Shown: in pieces, positions 1 to 7,953 of the stretch | Position numbering within the stretch: position 1 is the first letter of the stretch | Layout of the letters: each line of letters starts with the position of its first letter | Source: Methanocorpusculum sp. | GTDB taxonomy: Archaea > Halobacteriota > Methanomicrobia > Methanomicrobiales > Methanocorpusculaceae | DNA: 40,057 bases | Assembly: GCA_017387505.1 (NCBI GenBank) | Contig: JAFOFB010000013.1 | Coordinates: 1 to 40,057 of the forward strand | Direction: 5' to 3' | Position numbers and translations under genes: made by a program | Notes under the pieces: model-generated | Databases searched by the model: none | What the model was told of the DNA's origin: nothing | The model's input: only the letters and a program-made list of their open reading frames with translations

Positions 1-1451
1 ACTGCCTTGAAGGATGCCGGAAGCCATGCGACGTCCTGGACTGTTCCTGTCTCGTGAACATGGTCAATGACCTCCTGACGTTTATCTTCTGCGGCTTTAC
101 CGGTGTATCCCATACCTGCAAGAACGTTTGCGAGTTCTGCTTCGAAGTACGGGTGTACAAGGACGAATGTCTTTCCGACGGTGTTTCTTCTGGTGTATGC
201 GTATGAGAATACAGGCTCGATACCCGAGGAACATCCTGCAAGAAGAGAGATGGTTCCAGTTGGTGCGATGGAGGTCAGGGCTGCGTTTCTCATGATGATG
301 CCCTGCTTGTCCCAGACACTTCCCTCGTATGCAGGGAAGGTTCCCTTTTCGTTTCCAAGACGGATGGACTCTTCGACTGCAACGTCATTGACGCGCTTCA
401 TGATGTCCTGACAGAAGCTGCGTCCTTCCTCGGAGTCGTACGGGATTCTAAGCATCAGCATTGCATCGTGGACACCCATTAAGCCGAGACCAACCTTTCT
501 TGTACGGTTGGTTGCCTCCTTAATCTCTGGAATCGGGAAGACATTCTTGGTGATGACAGCATCGAGGAAGCGGATTGCCATCTGAACCATGCGGTCGAGG
601 CGGGCGTAGTCGATTGCATCGTTCTCAACGAACTTGGAGAGGTTGATACTTCCAAGAACACAGGATTCGAACGGAAGAAGCGGCTGTTCTCCGCATGGGT
701 TGGTTGTGTCGATTGCGCCAAGCTGCGGGGTTGGGTTCTTGCTGTTGATTGTATCGTAGAATAAGATACCCGGTTCTCCGTTTCTCCAGACACCTTCAAC
801 GATTCCGTCCCAGATTTCCTTGACGGTGACTTCGGTACCTGAGTTGTCAGTTACCCAGACATCGGAGAGTTTTCCGTCTGCTACCTTCTGCATGAACTCG
901 TCAGAGACCATGACTGAGATGTTGAAGTTCGAGAAGTCGCCTTCTTTTGCTTTGCTGTTGATGAACTTCATGATGTCAGGATGCCAGACGTTTAAGATAC
1001 CCATGTTGGCTCCGCGTCTTCTTCCGCCCTGTTTGATGACATCAGTTGCGGAGTTGAATACGCGCATGAAGGATACCGGTCCGGATGCTACACCGTCGGT
1101 GGAGCGCACTGGAGAGCCTTCTGCACGTAAGTGTGAGAAGTTGTATCCGGTTCCGCCGCCCGACTGGTGAATGATTGCTCCCCAGCGGATTGCGTCAAAA
1201 ATCTCCGGCAGAGAGTCGTTTACCGGGAGTGTGAAACATGCGGAGAGCTGTCCAAGCGGGGTTCCTGCGTTCATGAGGGTTGGTGAGTTTGGAAGGAAGG
1301 ATAAACTCATCATTGCCTGGAAGTACTCTTCGGTTTCTTCTGGGTTTTCTCCGAGAGCGTTCGCTACGCGCCGGCAGACGTCTTCGAATGAGGTCTCGCC
1401 TGCGCGGAAGTAGCGGGCCGCTAAAATGCTGTCTACTACAGAATCCGACAT
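1..1451 (-). CDS. nrdJ: Adenosylcobalamin-dependent (class II) ribonucleotide reductase, C-terminus outside window
   Basis: Reduces ribonucleotides to deoxyribonucleotides for DNA synthesis, using adenosylcobalamin to generate the radical. Reverse-strand translation gives an open frame of about 483 codons that runs off the left edge. It starts [15 protein letters not shown] and contains [10 protein letters not shown], the LSACFTLPV segment with the redox cysteine, [11 protein letters not shown], and [14 protein letters not shown], which holds the Asn-Cys-Glu active-site triad. [20 protein letters not shown] follows near the edge. These are hallmarks of the NrdJ alpha chain; the C-terminal redox cysteines are off-window. 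No separate radical-generating subunit or activase is visible nearby, as expected for class II. It diverges from pdaD; the 164-base gap holds a perfect 10-bp inverted repeat 23-48 bases upstream of this start. Identification is firm; the full length is unknown. Confidence 0.93.
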   Translation of the reverse strand, partial: MSDSVVDSILAARYFRAGETSFEDVCRRVANALGENPEETEEYFQAMMSLSFLPNSPTLMNAGTPLGQLSACFTLPVNDSLPEIFDAIRWGAIIHQSGGGTGYNFSHLRAEGSPVRSTDGVASGPVSFMRVFNSATDVIKQGGRRRGANMGILNVWHPDIMKFINSKAKEGDFSNFNISVMVSDEFMQKVADGKLSDVWVTDNSGTEVTVKEIWDGIVEGVWRNGEPGILFYDTINSKNPTPQLGAIDTTNPCGEQPLLPFESCVLGSINLSKFVENDAIDYARLDRMVQMAIRFLDAVITKNVFPIPEIKEATNRTRKVGLGLMGVHDAMLMLRIPYDSEEGRSFCQDIMKRVNDVAVEESIRLGNEKGTFPAYEGSVWDKQGIIMRNAALTSIAPTGTISLLAGCSSGIEPVFSYAYTRRNTVGKTFVLVHPYFEAELANVLAGMGYTGKAAEDKRQEVIDHVHETGTVQDVAWLPASFKA

Positions 1452-1473
1452 ACTATCAACCTTTTTGTATCTA

Positions 1474-1499
1474 ATCTATCTCTTCTAAGAGAGATAGAT
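1474..1499. promoter_or_regulatory. 10-bp perfect inverted repeat in nrdJ-pdaD intergenic region, possible operator
   Basis: ATCTATCTCT (1474-1483) and AGAGATAGAT (1490-1499) are exact reverse complements separated by 6 bases. The dyad covers -23 to -48 relative to the nrdJ start, where a TATA element would sit if the transcript is leaderless. A transcription-factor operator is the simplest reading; an RNA hairpin in the leader is the alternative. It does not look like the bacterial NrdR box. Confidence 0.45.
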
Positions 1500-1615
1500 A
1501 ACGAGTATGTTTGGTTGGAATGTAATTAAACCCATCTAAGCATGGGGTGAAATTTTGTTTTCTTCTGAATGAAGCAAAGGCATTATATCGTCTCAGGGTG
1601 ATTTAATGAGAACAA

Positions 1616-2161
1616 ATGTTTGTCCCGTCAAAAGTATTTTTCACAAAGGGGGTCGGCGTTCATAAAGAGAAGCTTGTTTCGTTCGAGATGGCTCTGCGCG
1701 ACGCTCATGTGTCTCCGTTTAATCTGGTTACGGTCTCTTCGATTATGCCTCCGAATGCAAGGATTGTTCCGCGCGATGAGGGCTTATCAGAGCTTCACGC
1801 AGGAGAGATTGTTTTCTGTGTTATGGCCAGAGCTGAGACTAATGTGGAAGGGGAATCTGTTGCGGCATCCGTTGGTCTTGCGGTTCCGCCTTTTGAGCAG
1901 GGACATCACGGGTTCTTATCCGAGCATCATGCAGCCGGTTTAACAGAAGAGGAGTGCGGTATTCATGCTGAGGATTTAGCTGCTACTATGCTTGGTTCTT
2001 TGATGAATGTTGATATCGATCCGAAGGCTGCATGGAATGAGCGTGAGCAGGCATATCTTGCAAGCGGGAAGATTATTAAGACCAGTAATATCAGTTCAAG
2101 TGCTGTATGCCGTGACGGTCTTTGGACAACAGTTGTTTCTCTTGCGGTTTTTGTGCCGTAA
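1616..2161 (+). CDS. pdaD: Pyruvoyl-dependent arginine decarboxylase
   Basis: Decarboxylates arginine to agmatine, the archaeal entry to polyamines and the substrate for agmatidine modification of tRNA-Ile2. The 181-residue protein has the family's self-cleavage segment NLVTVSSIMPPN; the chain should split between Ser41 and Ser42, and Ser42 should become the pyruvoyl group. FFTKGVG near the N-terminus, and GHHGFLSEHHA and EEC further on, also match the family. ATG 1616 is chosen because it places the conserved VFFTKGVG start correctly. A GGTGAT Shine-Dalgarno match lies at 1597-1602, and ATG 1606 lies in another frame and gives only a short peptide. It is monocistronic, convergent with the aldolase gene and separated from it by a T-rich gap. 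Confidence 0.93.
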   Translation: MFVPSKVFFTKGVGVHKEKLVSFEMALRDAHVSPFNLVTVSSIMPPNARIVPRDEGLSELHAGEIVFCVMARAETNVEGESVAASVGLAVPPFEQGHHGFLSEHHAAGLTEEECGIHAEDLAATMLGSLMNVDIDPKAAWNEREQAYLASGKIIKTSNISSSAVCRDGLWTTVVSLAVFVP

Positions 2162-2192
2162 TATAAATTTCTTTTTTAAAAATAGATTTTTG
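2162..2192. terminator. T-rich/A-rich bidirectional termination region
   Basis: The 31-base gap between convergent pdaD and the aldolase gene has T tracts on both strands (for example 2172-2177 on +, and the complement of the A run at 2178-2182 on -). Archaeal transcription terminates at such T tracts without a stable hairpin. No gene fits here. Confidence 0.5.
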
Positions 2193-2741
2193 TTACTTCT
2201 GCATCGTCTTTAACAGATACAGCACCTTACAGCAGTGTTCCGCAAGCGATGTAAAAAGATAAGCCTCATCTAAAGACTTACCTGCCGCAAACGTACCATG
2301 CCCTTTAGCGATAACAACCTTGGACGAACAAAGAGCCTCGGCAACCGCATCAGCCAAAGCCTGCGAACCGCACGCACCTTCAACAACAGGAATCTCTGAT
2401 GCGAAAAGCTGCCCCTCACTGTCAACAGTCCTTATAGAATCGTACAAAAGAGACAAAGCAACAGCATGCTGGGGATGAGCATGAACAATTGCCTTGTGCT
2501 CTGTTGCATTGTAGACTGCTGTATGAACACGCCACTCGCTCGAAGCACCTGGCGTCATTCTGCCGTTTCTTGGCATCAGAACAATCTCGGCAGGGTCTGC
2601 ATCAAGATAAGACCCCGTACGGGTAATGAAATACCCTTCCGGAGTCAGAACGCTCATATTCCCGAAATTACCGCCGACTAAATGTTCAGAGAACAAACGG
2701 CGTCCGATACGGGAAAACTCTGCGGCAGTATTAGAGCTCAT
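2193..2741 (-). CDS. Class II aldolase/adducin family, fuculose-1-phosphate aldolase-like
   Basis: A zinc-dependent aldolase of 182 residues. The family ligand set is present: Glu69 (ASSEW), His87 and His89 in VHAHP, and His148 in KGHGTFA. GGNFGNMS near residue 23 matches the phosphate-binding loop. In Methanocaldococcus a related enzyme cleaves fuculose-1-phosphate to supply lactaldehyde for coenzyme F420; that role is possible here but unproven, since substrate cannot be read from the sequence. The start overlaps the argF stop by 11 bases, so it is probably the last gene of a purD-argF-aldolase operon. Family assignment is firm; substrate is open. Confidence 0.85.
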   Translation of the reverse strand: MSSNTAAEFSRIGRRLFSEHLVGGNFGNMSVLTPEGYFITRTGSYLDADPAEIVLMPRNGRMTPGASSEWRVHTAVYNATEHKAIVHAHPQHAVALSLLYDSIRTVDSEGQLFASEIPVVEGACGSQALADAVAEALCSSKVVIAKGHGTFAAGKSLDEAYLFTSLAEHCCKVLYLLKTMQK

Positions 2742-3645
2742 TATTCATCAGGCGGACAAGAACAGCTTTCTGTGCATGCAGTCTGTTCTCTGCCTGATCC
2801 CAGACACCGCTCTGCATAGAGTCAATAACCTCATCGGTAATCTCCTCGCCTCTGTGTGCCGGAAGACAGTGGAGAACAATTGCATCGTCAGCAGCTTTCT
2901 TCAGCAAGTCCATGTTTAACTGATATCCGACGAAATCCTTCAGCTTCTCGTCCTTGATATCCTCTTCACCCATCGAAATCCAGGTATCAGTGTAGATTGC
3001 GTGTGCATCAGTTACAGCATCAACCGGATTATCATAGAACACAACCTTACCGCCGTTCTCCTTTGCGAAATTAACAGCACCCTGGTCAGGCTCATATCCC
3101 TTCGGAGTACTTACAGCAATCTCCATACCGGTCTGAACAGATGCCATAATCAGAGAGTTTGCAACATTGTTTCCGTCTCCAATCCATGCAATGCGAAGCC
3201 CGTCAAGCTCTCCAAACTTCTCTTTAAGAGTTAAGGAGTCGGCCATAATCTGGCACGGGTGCTCCTTATCGGATAAAGCATTGATGACTGGAATGCTTGC
3301 ATACTTTGCAAACTCGGTGATGGTCTCATGCTTATAGGTGCGCATGATAACTCCCTGAAGGAAGCGAGACATTACTCGTGCAGTGTCTGGAACTGTCTCT
3401 CCGCGTCCAAGCTGAGTGTCCTTCGAGTTTAAGTAGAGCGCATATCCTCCAAGCTCGTGCATACCGACATCAAAAGAAATACGGGTTCTGGTTGATGCCT
3501 TCTCGAAGATCATACCAAGATTCTTTCCTGCAAGGTACGGGTGCGGAATTCCGGCAGAACGCTGGCGCTTCATGCGGGCGGCGAGAGTTAATATATCATC
3601 ATATGCCTCAGGGGTGAGGTCAGAGATAGAGAGAAAATCCTTCAT
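2731..3645 (-). CDS. argF: Ornithine carbamoyltransferase
   Basis: Transfers a carbamoyl group from carbamoyl phosphate to ornithine to give citrulline in arginine biosynthesis. At 304 residues it has normal length. The carbamoyl-phosphate motif STRTR is at 51-55, HPCQ at 129-132, the ornithine-loop SMG at 224-226, and the catalytic HCLP at 259-262. HCLP and SMG separate it from aspartate carbamoyltransferase. It begins 2 bases after the purD stop and overlaps the aldolase start, so the three genes are probably co-transcribed. There is no obvious biochemical link between purine and arginine synthesis here beyond shared transcription. Confidence 0.96.
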   Translation of the reverse strand: MKDFLSISDLTPEAYDDILTLAARMKRQRSAGIPHPYLAGKNLGMIFEKASTRTRISFDVGMHELGGYALYLNSKDTQLGRGETVPDTARVMSRFLQGVIMRTYKHETITEFAKYASIPVINALSDKEHPCQIMADSLTLKEKFGELDGLRIAWIGDGNNVANSLIMASVQTGMEIAVSTPKGYEPDQGAVNFAKENGGKVVFYDNPVDAVTDAHAIYTDTWISMGEEDIKDEKLKDFVGYQLNMDLLKKAADDAIVLHCLPAHRGEEITDEVIDSMQSGVWDQAENRLHAQKAVLVRLMNNEL

Positions 3646-3647
3646 AA

Positions 3648-4940
3648 TTACTTCCTGAGCTCGTCCATGTGAGAGATGCGCTTTGCAAACAGTGCTGCAG
3701 TTCCAATATCGCTTCTGTAACGGATATTTCCGCTGACATTCTTACATGCGGCTTCTGCATAACGCTCAGCCTCTTCAAGGCTGTCGCCGACACCGACATA
3801 TGCCATGGTTCTTGAGGTGATGGTCTCTAACATGCCGGATTCATTCTCAATAACGTTTGCATAGTAGAGAACAGTGTTGTCTGCGGCACCTGTAGTAATC
3901 GGGTCACCTGCATGCGGTGCATCCGGATATCCTGCCGGAACAATGTACTTACAGACAGTTGCCTTCGGTGCGAAGGAGACATCATCTGCAGTCAGACATC
4001 CTTCTGCGATGTGTTCTGCGATAACAGAAAAGTCAGAGGAAAGAATGGTTAAGACATTCATTGCCTCCGGGTCTCCGAAGCGTGCGTTGAACTCAATAAC
4101 CTTTGGTCCGTCGCGGGTGTTCATGAACTGACCGTAGAGAATTCCCTGGTACGGGCATCCCTCAGCGGCGAGGGCTGCAACAGTTTCATTCATGATAGTA
4201 AATGCTGCATCATAGTCAGCGTCAGATACGAACGGGAACTTGTGGGACTCAAGGGAATAGGAACCCATGCCGCCGGTGTTTGGTCCAACGTCTCCTTCAA
4301 ATGCACGCTTGTGGTCCTGAACGAGCGGCATTGGAACAAGAGTCTTTCCGTCGGTGAACGCCATTAAAGTGAACTCTTCACCAAGGAGACGCTCTTCTAA
4401 GATGATTTCCTGGTCTTTGAGAGTTAATGCGTATTCGACTGCACCGTCTCTGTCGACCTGTTCTCCCATAACCTTGACACCCTTTCCGCCGGTAAGTCCT
4501 GTCGGCTTTACAGCAAGTTCTCCTTCGTAGGATTTGATATATTCTGCTGCTTCTTCAGGGGTTTTGCAGATCTTGTATCCCGGACATCCTGCGATTCCGT
4601 GCTTCTGCATAAGCTCGCGGCAGAATCCCTTGTCTGTCTCGATTCTTGCGGCCATCTTCTTTGGTCCGACACATCCGATTCCGACTTCCCAAAGTGCGTC
4701 TGCAAGTCCGGCCTGGAGCGGAGCTTCGGGTCCTATTACTGCGTATTTGATATTGTGTTTTTTAGCGAAGTCAACAACTGCTTCTACATCGGTTTCAGCA
4801 TGGAATACTTCCTTTGCAAGTTTTGCGATTCCAGGGTTCTTCTTTCCCATGACACTGTAGAGTTCGACAGCGCTGTTTCTGCAGAGAGCAGATACGATTG
4901 CGTGTTCTCGTCCGCCGCCACCGGCAACAAGGATTTTCAT
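3648..4940 (-). CDS. purD: Phosphoribosylamine-glycine ligase (GAR synthetase)
   Basis: Second step of purine synthesis: ATP-dependent joining of glycine to phosphoribosylamine. The 430-residue protein has an N-terminal nucleotide-fold start ([13 protein letters not shown], 2-14). The ATP-grasp glycine loop is [10 protein letters not shown] at 146-155, PNTGGMG is at 220-226, and the metal/ATP segment [10 protein letters not shown] is at 283-292. Length is typical for the single-function enzyme, with no fusion to PurM or PurN. It is the first gene of the purD-argF-aldolase unit; the upstream 4941-5055 gap should carry the promoter, but I see no unambiguous TATA box. Confidence 0.96.
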   Translation of the reverse strand: MKILVAGGGGREHAIVSALCRNSAVELYSVMGKKNPGIAKLAKEVFHAETDVEAVVDFAKKHNIKYAVIGPEAPLQAGLADALWEVGIGCVGPKKMAARIETDKGFCRELMQKHGIAGCPGYKICKTPEEAAEYIKSYEGELAVKPTGLTGGKGVKVMGEQVDRDGAVEYALTLKDQEIILEERLLGEEFTLMAFTDGKTLVPMPLVQDHKRAFEGDVGPNTGGMGSYSLESHKFPFVSDADYDAAFTIMNETVAALAAEGCPYQGILYGQFMNTRDGPKVIEFNARFGDPEAMNVLTILSSDFSVIAEHIAEGCLTADDVSFAPKATVCKYIVPAGYPDAPHAGDPITTGAADNTVLYYANVIENESGMLETITSRTMAYVGVGDSLEEAERYAEAACKNVSGNIRYRSDIGTAALFAKRISHMDELRK

Positions 4941-5021
4941 ATCCCTATATGTTGGACGTATGATATCAAAAATGTTTACCGTAACTAGTGGGTGGGGACT
5001 TTGAATTTGTTTGAAGAAAAG

Positions 5022-5029
5022 AAAAAAAA
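5022..5029 (-). terminator. T8 tract downstream of UPF0058 gene
   Basis: A run of eight A on the + strand (T on the transcribed minus strand) lies 27 bases past the UPF0058 stop. This suits archaeal T-tract termination; no hairpin is evident. Confidence 0.45.
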
Positions 5030-5055
5030 GTATTCAGCCGGATGGCTTTTTGGAT

Positions 5056-5322
5056 TTAGTGTTCTGCAGGTACTGCGTCTGCGTGTGCTTCGTTTAATGC
5101 AGCACCGGAAACCGGCATGGTTGCTTTCATCTGAGTTACGATTTCATTTCCAAGGGTTAAGACAGCCACTCTGTGTACGTTCTTATTCTTGTGGATGTGT
5201 ATTGGGGAGATAGATAATGCATCGTATTCTTCGGTCGGAACGGTATTGCCGGAGACGGATTCATAGTACTTCTTAATCTGTACCATGAGCATGTGGAGGT
5301 GTAGGAGTTCTTCTTTCTGCAT
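5056..5322 (-). CDS. UPF0058 family small archaeal protein
   Basis: An 88-residue protein with the UPF0058 signature start MQKEELLHLHMLMVQIKKYYE and the later segments YDALSISPIHIHKNKNVH and AVLTLGNEI. The family is restricted to archaea and its function is not known. A longer frame begins at 5364, but 5322 is preferred: it matches the family start, and the minus strand has AGGTGAA about 6 bases upstream as a Shine-Dalgarno site. His and Lys are frequent, so metal or nucleic-acid binding is possible; that is inference. The gene is divergent from the ADP-ribosylglycohydrolase and appears monocistronic. Confidence 0.85.
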   Translation of the reverse strand: MQKEELLHLHMLMVQIKKYYESVSGNTVPTEEYDALSISPIHIHKNKNVHRVAVLTLGNEIVTQMKATMPVSGAALNEAHADAVPAEH

Positions 5323-5534
5323 GTTTTTCACCTGTGTATTGGGGTGATGATAGTTCTTATACATGTCAGCGTCAGTTTGTGATATACCTAACTCGTTATA
5401 TTTATATCTTAGAAGTGATTTCGCCTGTTATTTTTTCAAAGATTTTCGACATGGGTCACATTTGGGCCTGTTTTGTAATTTCGCACGTTTTGCGCGGTTT
5501 GTTTCATTTGCGCGTTTCGAACATACCATCTATG

Positions 5535-5547
5535 TTTAAATATAATG
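5535..5547 (+). promoter_or_regulatory. TATA box for ADP-ribosylglycohydrolase gene
   Basis: TTTAAATATAATG is a good archaeal box A centred about 25 bases before ATG 5564. Transcription would therefore start close to the ATG, giving a leaderless mRNA. This favours ATG 5564 over the upstream GTG at 5549. Confidence 0.6.
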
Positions 5548-5563
5548 AGTGCTATTTTCTTGT

Positions 5564-6388
5564 ATGGATTTGAACAGGGTATACGGGGCTCTTTTCGGCG
5601 CGGCGGCGGCTGATTCTGTTGGCGCAACGTTTGAAGGGATGATGGCAGATGACAGCCGCATTCCTGAAATGAGGGGTGGAGGTCAGTTTTCGATAGCCCC
5701 GGGAGAGGTAACGGATGATACCCTGATGATGTTAAATCTTCTTGAGACCTGCGTTGAGGAAGGATACTTTTCAAGAGAGCTTTTTTTGTCGAAGATGATT
5801 CAAACAATACGTGCACGCCCCAAAACATTTGGAAACACGACACGCACTTTAGCTTACCTTGTTGAGCAGGGATGCTATCCTGAATCTGCGGCAGAAGTTG
5901 TACACATGATTTTTGGAAGCAGAACAAACGGCAGTGTTATGAGAACGCTTCCGGTGGGACTTGTCGCAACATCAGAAGAAGAGGCAGAATCTCTTTCAAG
6001 AAAGGTCTCATCATTTACCCATATGGATAAAGAGGCATTGGATGCATGTTCTGCCGTGTCTTTAGCCGTCTATTCAATTCTGCACGGGAAGTCAAAAGAG
6101 GAGGTACTCAAAGCAGTGCCGAAAAAATATCTGGAAGGAGATCTCTGGCCGTCGGTTGACGCTCTTGAATCAACCCGCTGTGCTTTCTGTATATTTAGAG
6201 ATTCGAATAGTTATCTTGATGCAGTAACAAAAGCGTGCCGTTTAGGCGGCGATTCTGATACAATCGGGGCGATTGTTGGGGGGATGTGCGGGGCTCTGTA
6301 TGGAATTGATGCAGTGCCGAAAGAATGGCGTGAAATGCTTGAAGTAAAAGACCGCATAATGAATGCGGTTGAAAAGATTTGGGGATAA
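5564..6388 (+). CDS. ADP-ribosylglycohydrolase (DraG/ARH family)
   Basis: Predicted to remove ADP-ribose from proteins or to hydrolyse related ADP-ribose conjugates, using a binuclear metal centre. The 274-residue protein shows the family pattern: GALFGAAAADSVG near the N-terminus, VTDDT at 49-53 with metal-binding Asp residues, and RTNGSVMR in the middle. The C-terminal GGDSDTIGAIVGG supplies the remaining Asp ligands. No partner transferase (DraT) is visible in the window, so the substrate is unknown. ATG 5564 is chosen because the TATA box at 5535-5547 places the transcript start there; a GTG at 5549 would add five residues. It ends 4 bases before the convergent trmI stop. Confidence 0.87.
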   Translation: MDLNRVYGALFGAAAADSVGATFEGMMADDSRIPEMRGGGQFSIAPGEVTDDTLMMLNLLETCVEEGYFSRELFLSKMIQTIRARPKTFGNTTRTLAYLVEQGCYPESAAEVVHMIFGSRTNGSVMRTLPVGLVATSEEEAESLSRKVSSFTHMDKEALDACSAVSLAVYSILHGKSKEEVLKAVPKKYLEGDLWPSVDALESTRCAFCIFRDSNSYLDAVTKACRLGGDSDTIGAIVGGMCGALYGIDAVPKEWREMLEVKDRIMNAVEKIWG

Positions 6389-6392
6389 AAAA

Positions 6393-7127
6393 TTATATTT
6401 TCCGGGCAATTGTAAGATAGCCCGTGTGACCAACTCTGGTCGAAGGACGCGTTCCGCGCTTTCCTCTGGTGAGTTCACGCTCCATACATTCGACGGTCTG
6501 CACAGCCTCCTCACCAAACAGACGCTTTGCAGTATCCATAACAATAAACGTCTGCTCCAAAAACGGAGTATATGTTGCAAAGTAGCCTCCGGTCTTTAAC
6601 AGATTGTATGCGTGTTCAACATGACGCTCATCAATCTGCATATCGAGATGCACGATATCAAAGGGCCCGTCAGTGACCTCTAATACGTCACATGCTCTGG
6701 CCTCAACATTATCAAGACAGGCATCTGCGATATTTCCAGCGGCAACTTTGGAAAAGTCCTCGCGTGCCTCGCAGGTCACAACCTCTTTGGCACATCCGCC
6801 GAAAAAGATTGAAGCAATACCTGAACCAGTTCCTGCATCGAGCACGCGGTCACGACTGCACATACCTGTGTATGCCATAACCATGCCGATGTCTTTTGGC
6901 ATCATCGGAGCGCCGGTTCTTTTTCCGTGCGAGAAAAAGTCTGTAGCCTTCGGGAGGAGAACGGTAAAGGGCTTACCTAAATGAGTAAGCACTGTATCTC
7001 CATCCTCAAGGTTTGCGGCCTCTGCTAAATCAACCATGCCTAAATCGGTCGAAAGCTTACCTTCTCCAAGGCGCACATAATATTCGCGGTTATTTCCGCG
7101 AAGAATAACCCTGCGGTTTCCAATCAT
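6393..7127 (-). CDS. trmI: tRNA (adenine-N1)-methyltransferase, TrmI family
   Basis: Archaeal TrmI methylates adenosines 57/58 in the tRNA T loop using S-adenosylmethionine. The 244-residue protein has a small N-terminal beta domain, then a Rossmann methyltransferase core with motif I VLDAGTGSG at 95-103, the acidic loop CEAREDF, FDIVHLDMQ, and the terminal RVGHTGYLTIARK. MMPKDIGMVMAYTGM just before motif I is typical for the TrmI group. It overlaps the NAC gene by 4 bases (ATGA) and ends the recJ-PUA-NAC-trmI operon, an arrangement that fits an RNA/translation role. Confidence 0.93.
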   Translation of the reverse strand: MIGNRRVILRGNNREYYVRLGEGKLSTDLGMVDLAEAANLEDGDTVLTHLGKPFTVLLPKATDFFSHGKRTGAPMMPKDIGMVMAYTGMCSRDRVLDAGTGSGIASIFFGGCAKEVVTCEAREDFSKVAAGNIADACLDNVEARACDVLEVTDGPFDIVHLDMQIDERHVEHAYNLLKTGGYFATYTPFLEQTFIVMDTAKRLFGEEAVQTVECMERELTRGKRGTRPSTRVGHTGYLTIARKI

Positions 7128-7462
7128 ACTGCGGTGAGTTTAAGGATGGCTTCTGCAATATCTCCCTTGCATTCCTTTAAAGCTGCAAGAGCTGCTTCCG
7201 GAGATACAGAGGTCTGGGATGCGACAAGCTCAACATCAGACTCCGGAATCTCGACTTCTGCTTCCTCGAAGTGCATGTTTCCTGTTAACTGGTAGGAGGT
7301 CTGGCCCTGCATGGTAATTCCAACGACCTGTGCATCCTCGAAAACATAGTTTCCGTCAGCAGTGTACACAACTACCTTGGTGACGTTTTCGATTTCGTTC
7401 ATCTGCATGCCCATCTTGCGCATGGCTGCTTTCATCTGTTTAGGATTAATTCCCGGCATCAT
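7124..7462 (-). CDS. nac: Nascent polypeptide-associated complex protein (archaeal NAC alpha)
   Basis: Ribosome-associated chaperone that binds emerging chains; archaea use a homodimer. The 112-residue protein has an N-terminal MPGINPKQMKAAMRKMGM segment, a NAC beta-barrel (about 25-72, including VVGITMQGQTSYQLTG), and a C-terminal UBA-like helical bundle (about 78-112, SPEAALAALKECKGDIAEAI). Tandem ATGs at 7462 and 7459 make the first residue ambiguous. It overlaps the upstream PUA gene stop and the downstream trmI start. It is the usual archaeal length. Confidence 0.94.
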   Translation of the reverse strand: MMPGINPKQMKAAMRKMGMQMNEIENVTKVVVYTADGNYVFEDAQVVGITMQGQTSYQLTGNMHFEEAEVEIPESDVELVASQTSVSPEAALAALKECKGDIAEAILKLTAV

Positions 7463-7953
7463 TTTTTATTTACTCCTTGTCTTACTTTTACTGCTGTTCC
7501 AAAGTTAAATCCGAGCATTTCGCATCCGGCAAGAACAGCCATTCCTGTGGCTATCAGGTTATCCGACTCATCAACAACAAACACCTCATCTTCGGCTAAA
7601 ATCTTCTCGTCTGCCGAGATGACATGTTTTGCCATCGCATTTTTACCGTCTGCGATAAAAGGCACTGCCTCTTCCATGACGACGACACGGTTCTCCGGCT
7701 TTGGAAGGAACTCGTGAAGGCGCTTTGCTCCAGGGTATCCGAGAGTGAAGCGGCCGTCATTTGCGCGGACTGTTACCAGACGTTCCTTTCCGAGGTTGAC
7801 GTATCTGACACGCTTTGTGTTAGAGTATGAGAAAGTAACCTCGTCTGGGAAAAGTGCCTCGCCTGCTCCGCGGCCGAACTGGAAATCAGCTATTCTTCTG
7901 ACCCGAATCAAGCTGGGTTTGGATAAGTTCGCTAACTCTTCTGATGAAATCAT
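7459..7953 (-). CDS. PUA domain protein, probable RNA-binding
   Basis: A 164-residue archaeal protein with an N-terminal region (FQFGRGAGEALFP) and a C-terminal PUA domain (about 75-155; NRVVVMEEAVPFIADGKNAMAKHVISA, then DEVFVVDESDNLIATGMAVLAG). PUA domains bind structured RNA, and the context with NAC and TrmI supports a tRNA or translation role. The precise activity is unknown. The frame is open to 8079, but Met at 7953 is preferred: AAAGGATG stands just upstream as a Shine-Dalgarno site, and the extra 42 residues would lie entirely on recJ coding sequence without family support. Even so it overlaps the recJ end by 68 bases, a long same-strand overlap. Confidence 0.85.
   Translation of the reverse strand: MISSEELANLSKPSLIRVRRIADFQFGRGAGEALFPDEVTFSYSNTKRVRYVNLGKERLVTVRANDGRFTLGYPGAKRLHEFLPKPENRVVVMEEAVPFIADGKNAMAKHVISADEKILAEDEVFVVDESDNLIATGMAVLAGCEMLGFNFGTAVKVRQGVNKK

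Noticed and set aside
103-1474. Plus-strand ORFs opposite nrdJ
   Set aside because: They are shadows of a strongly supported reductase on the minus strand.
1606-1608. ATG 1606 as the pdaD start
   Set aside because: It is in another frame and gives about 19 codons before a stop.
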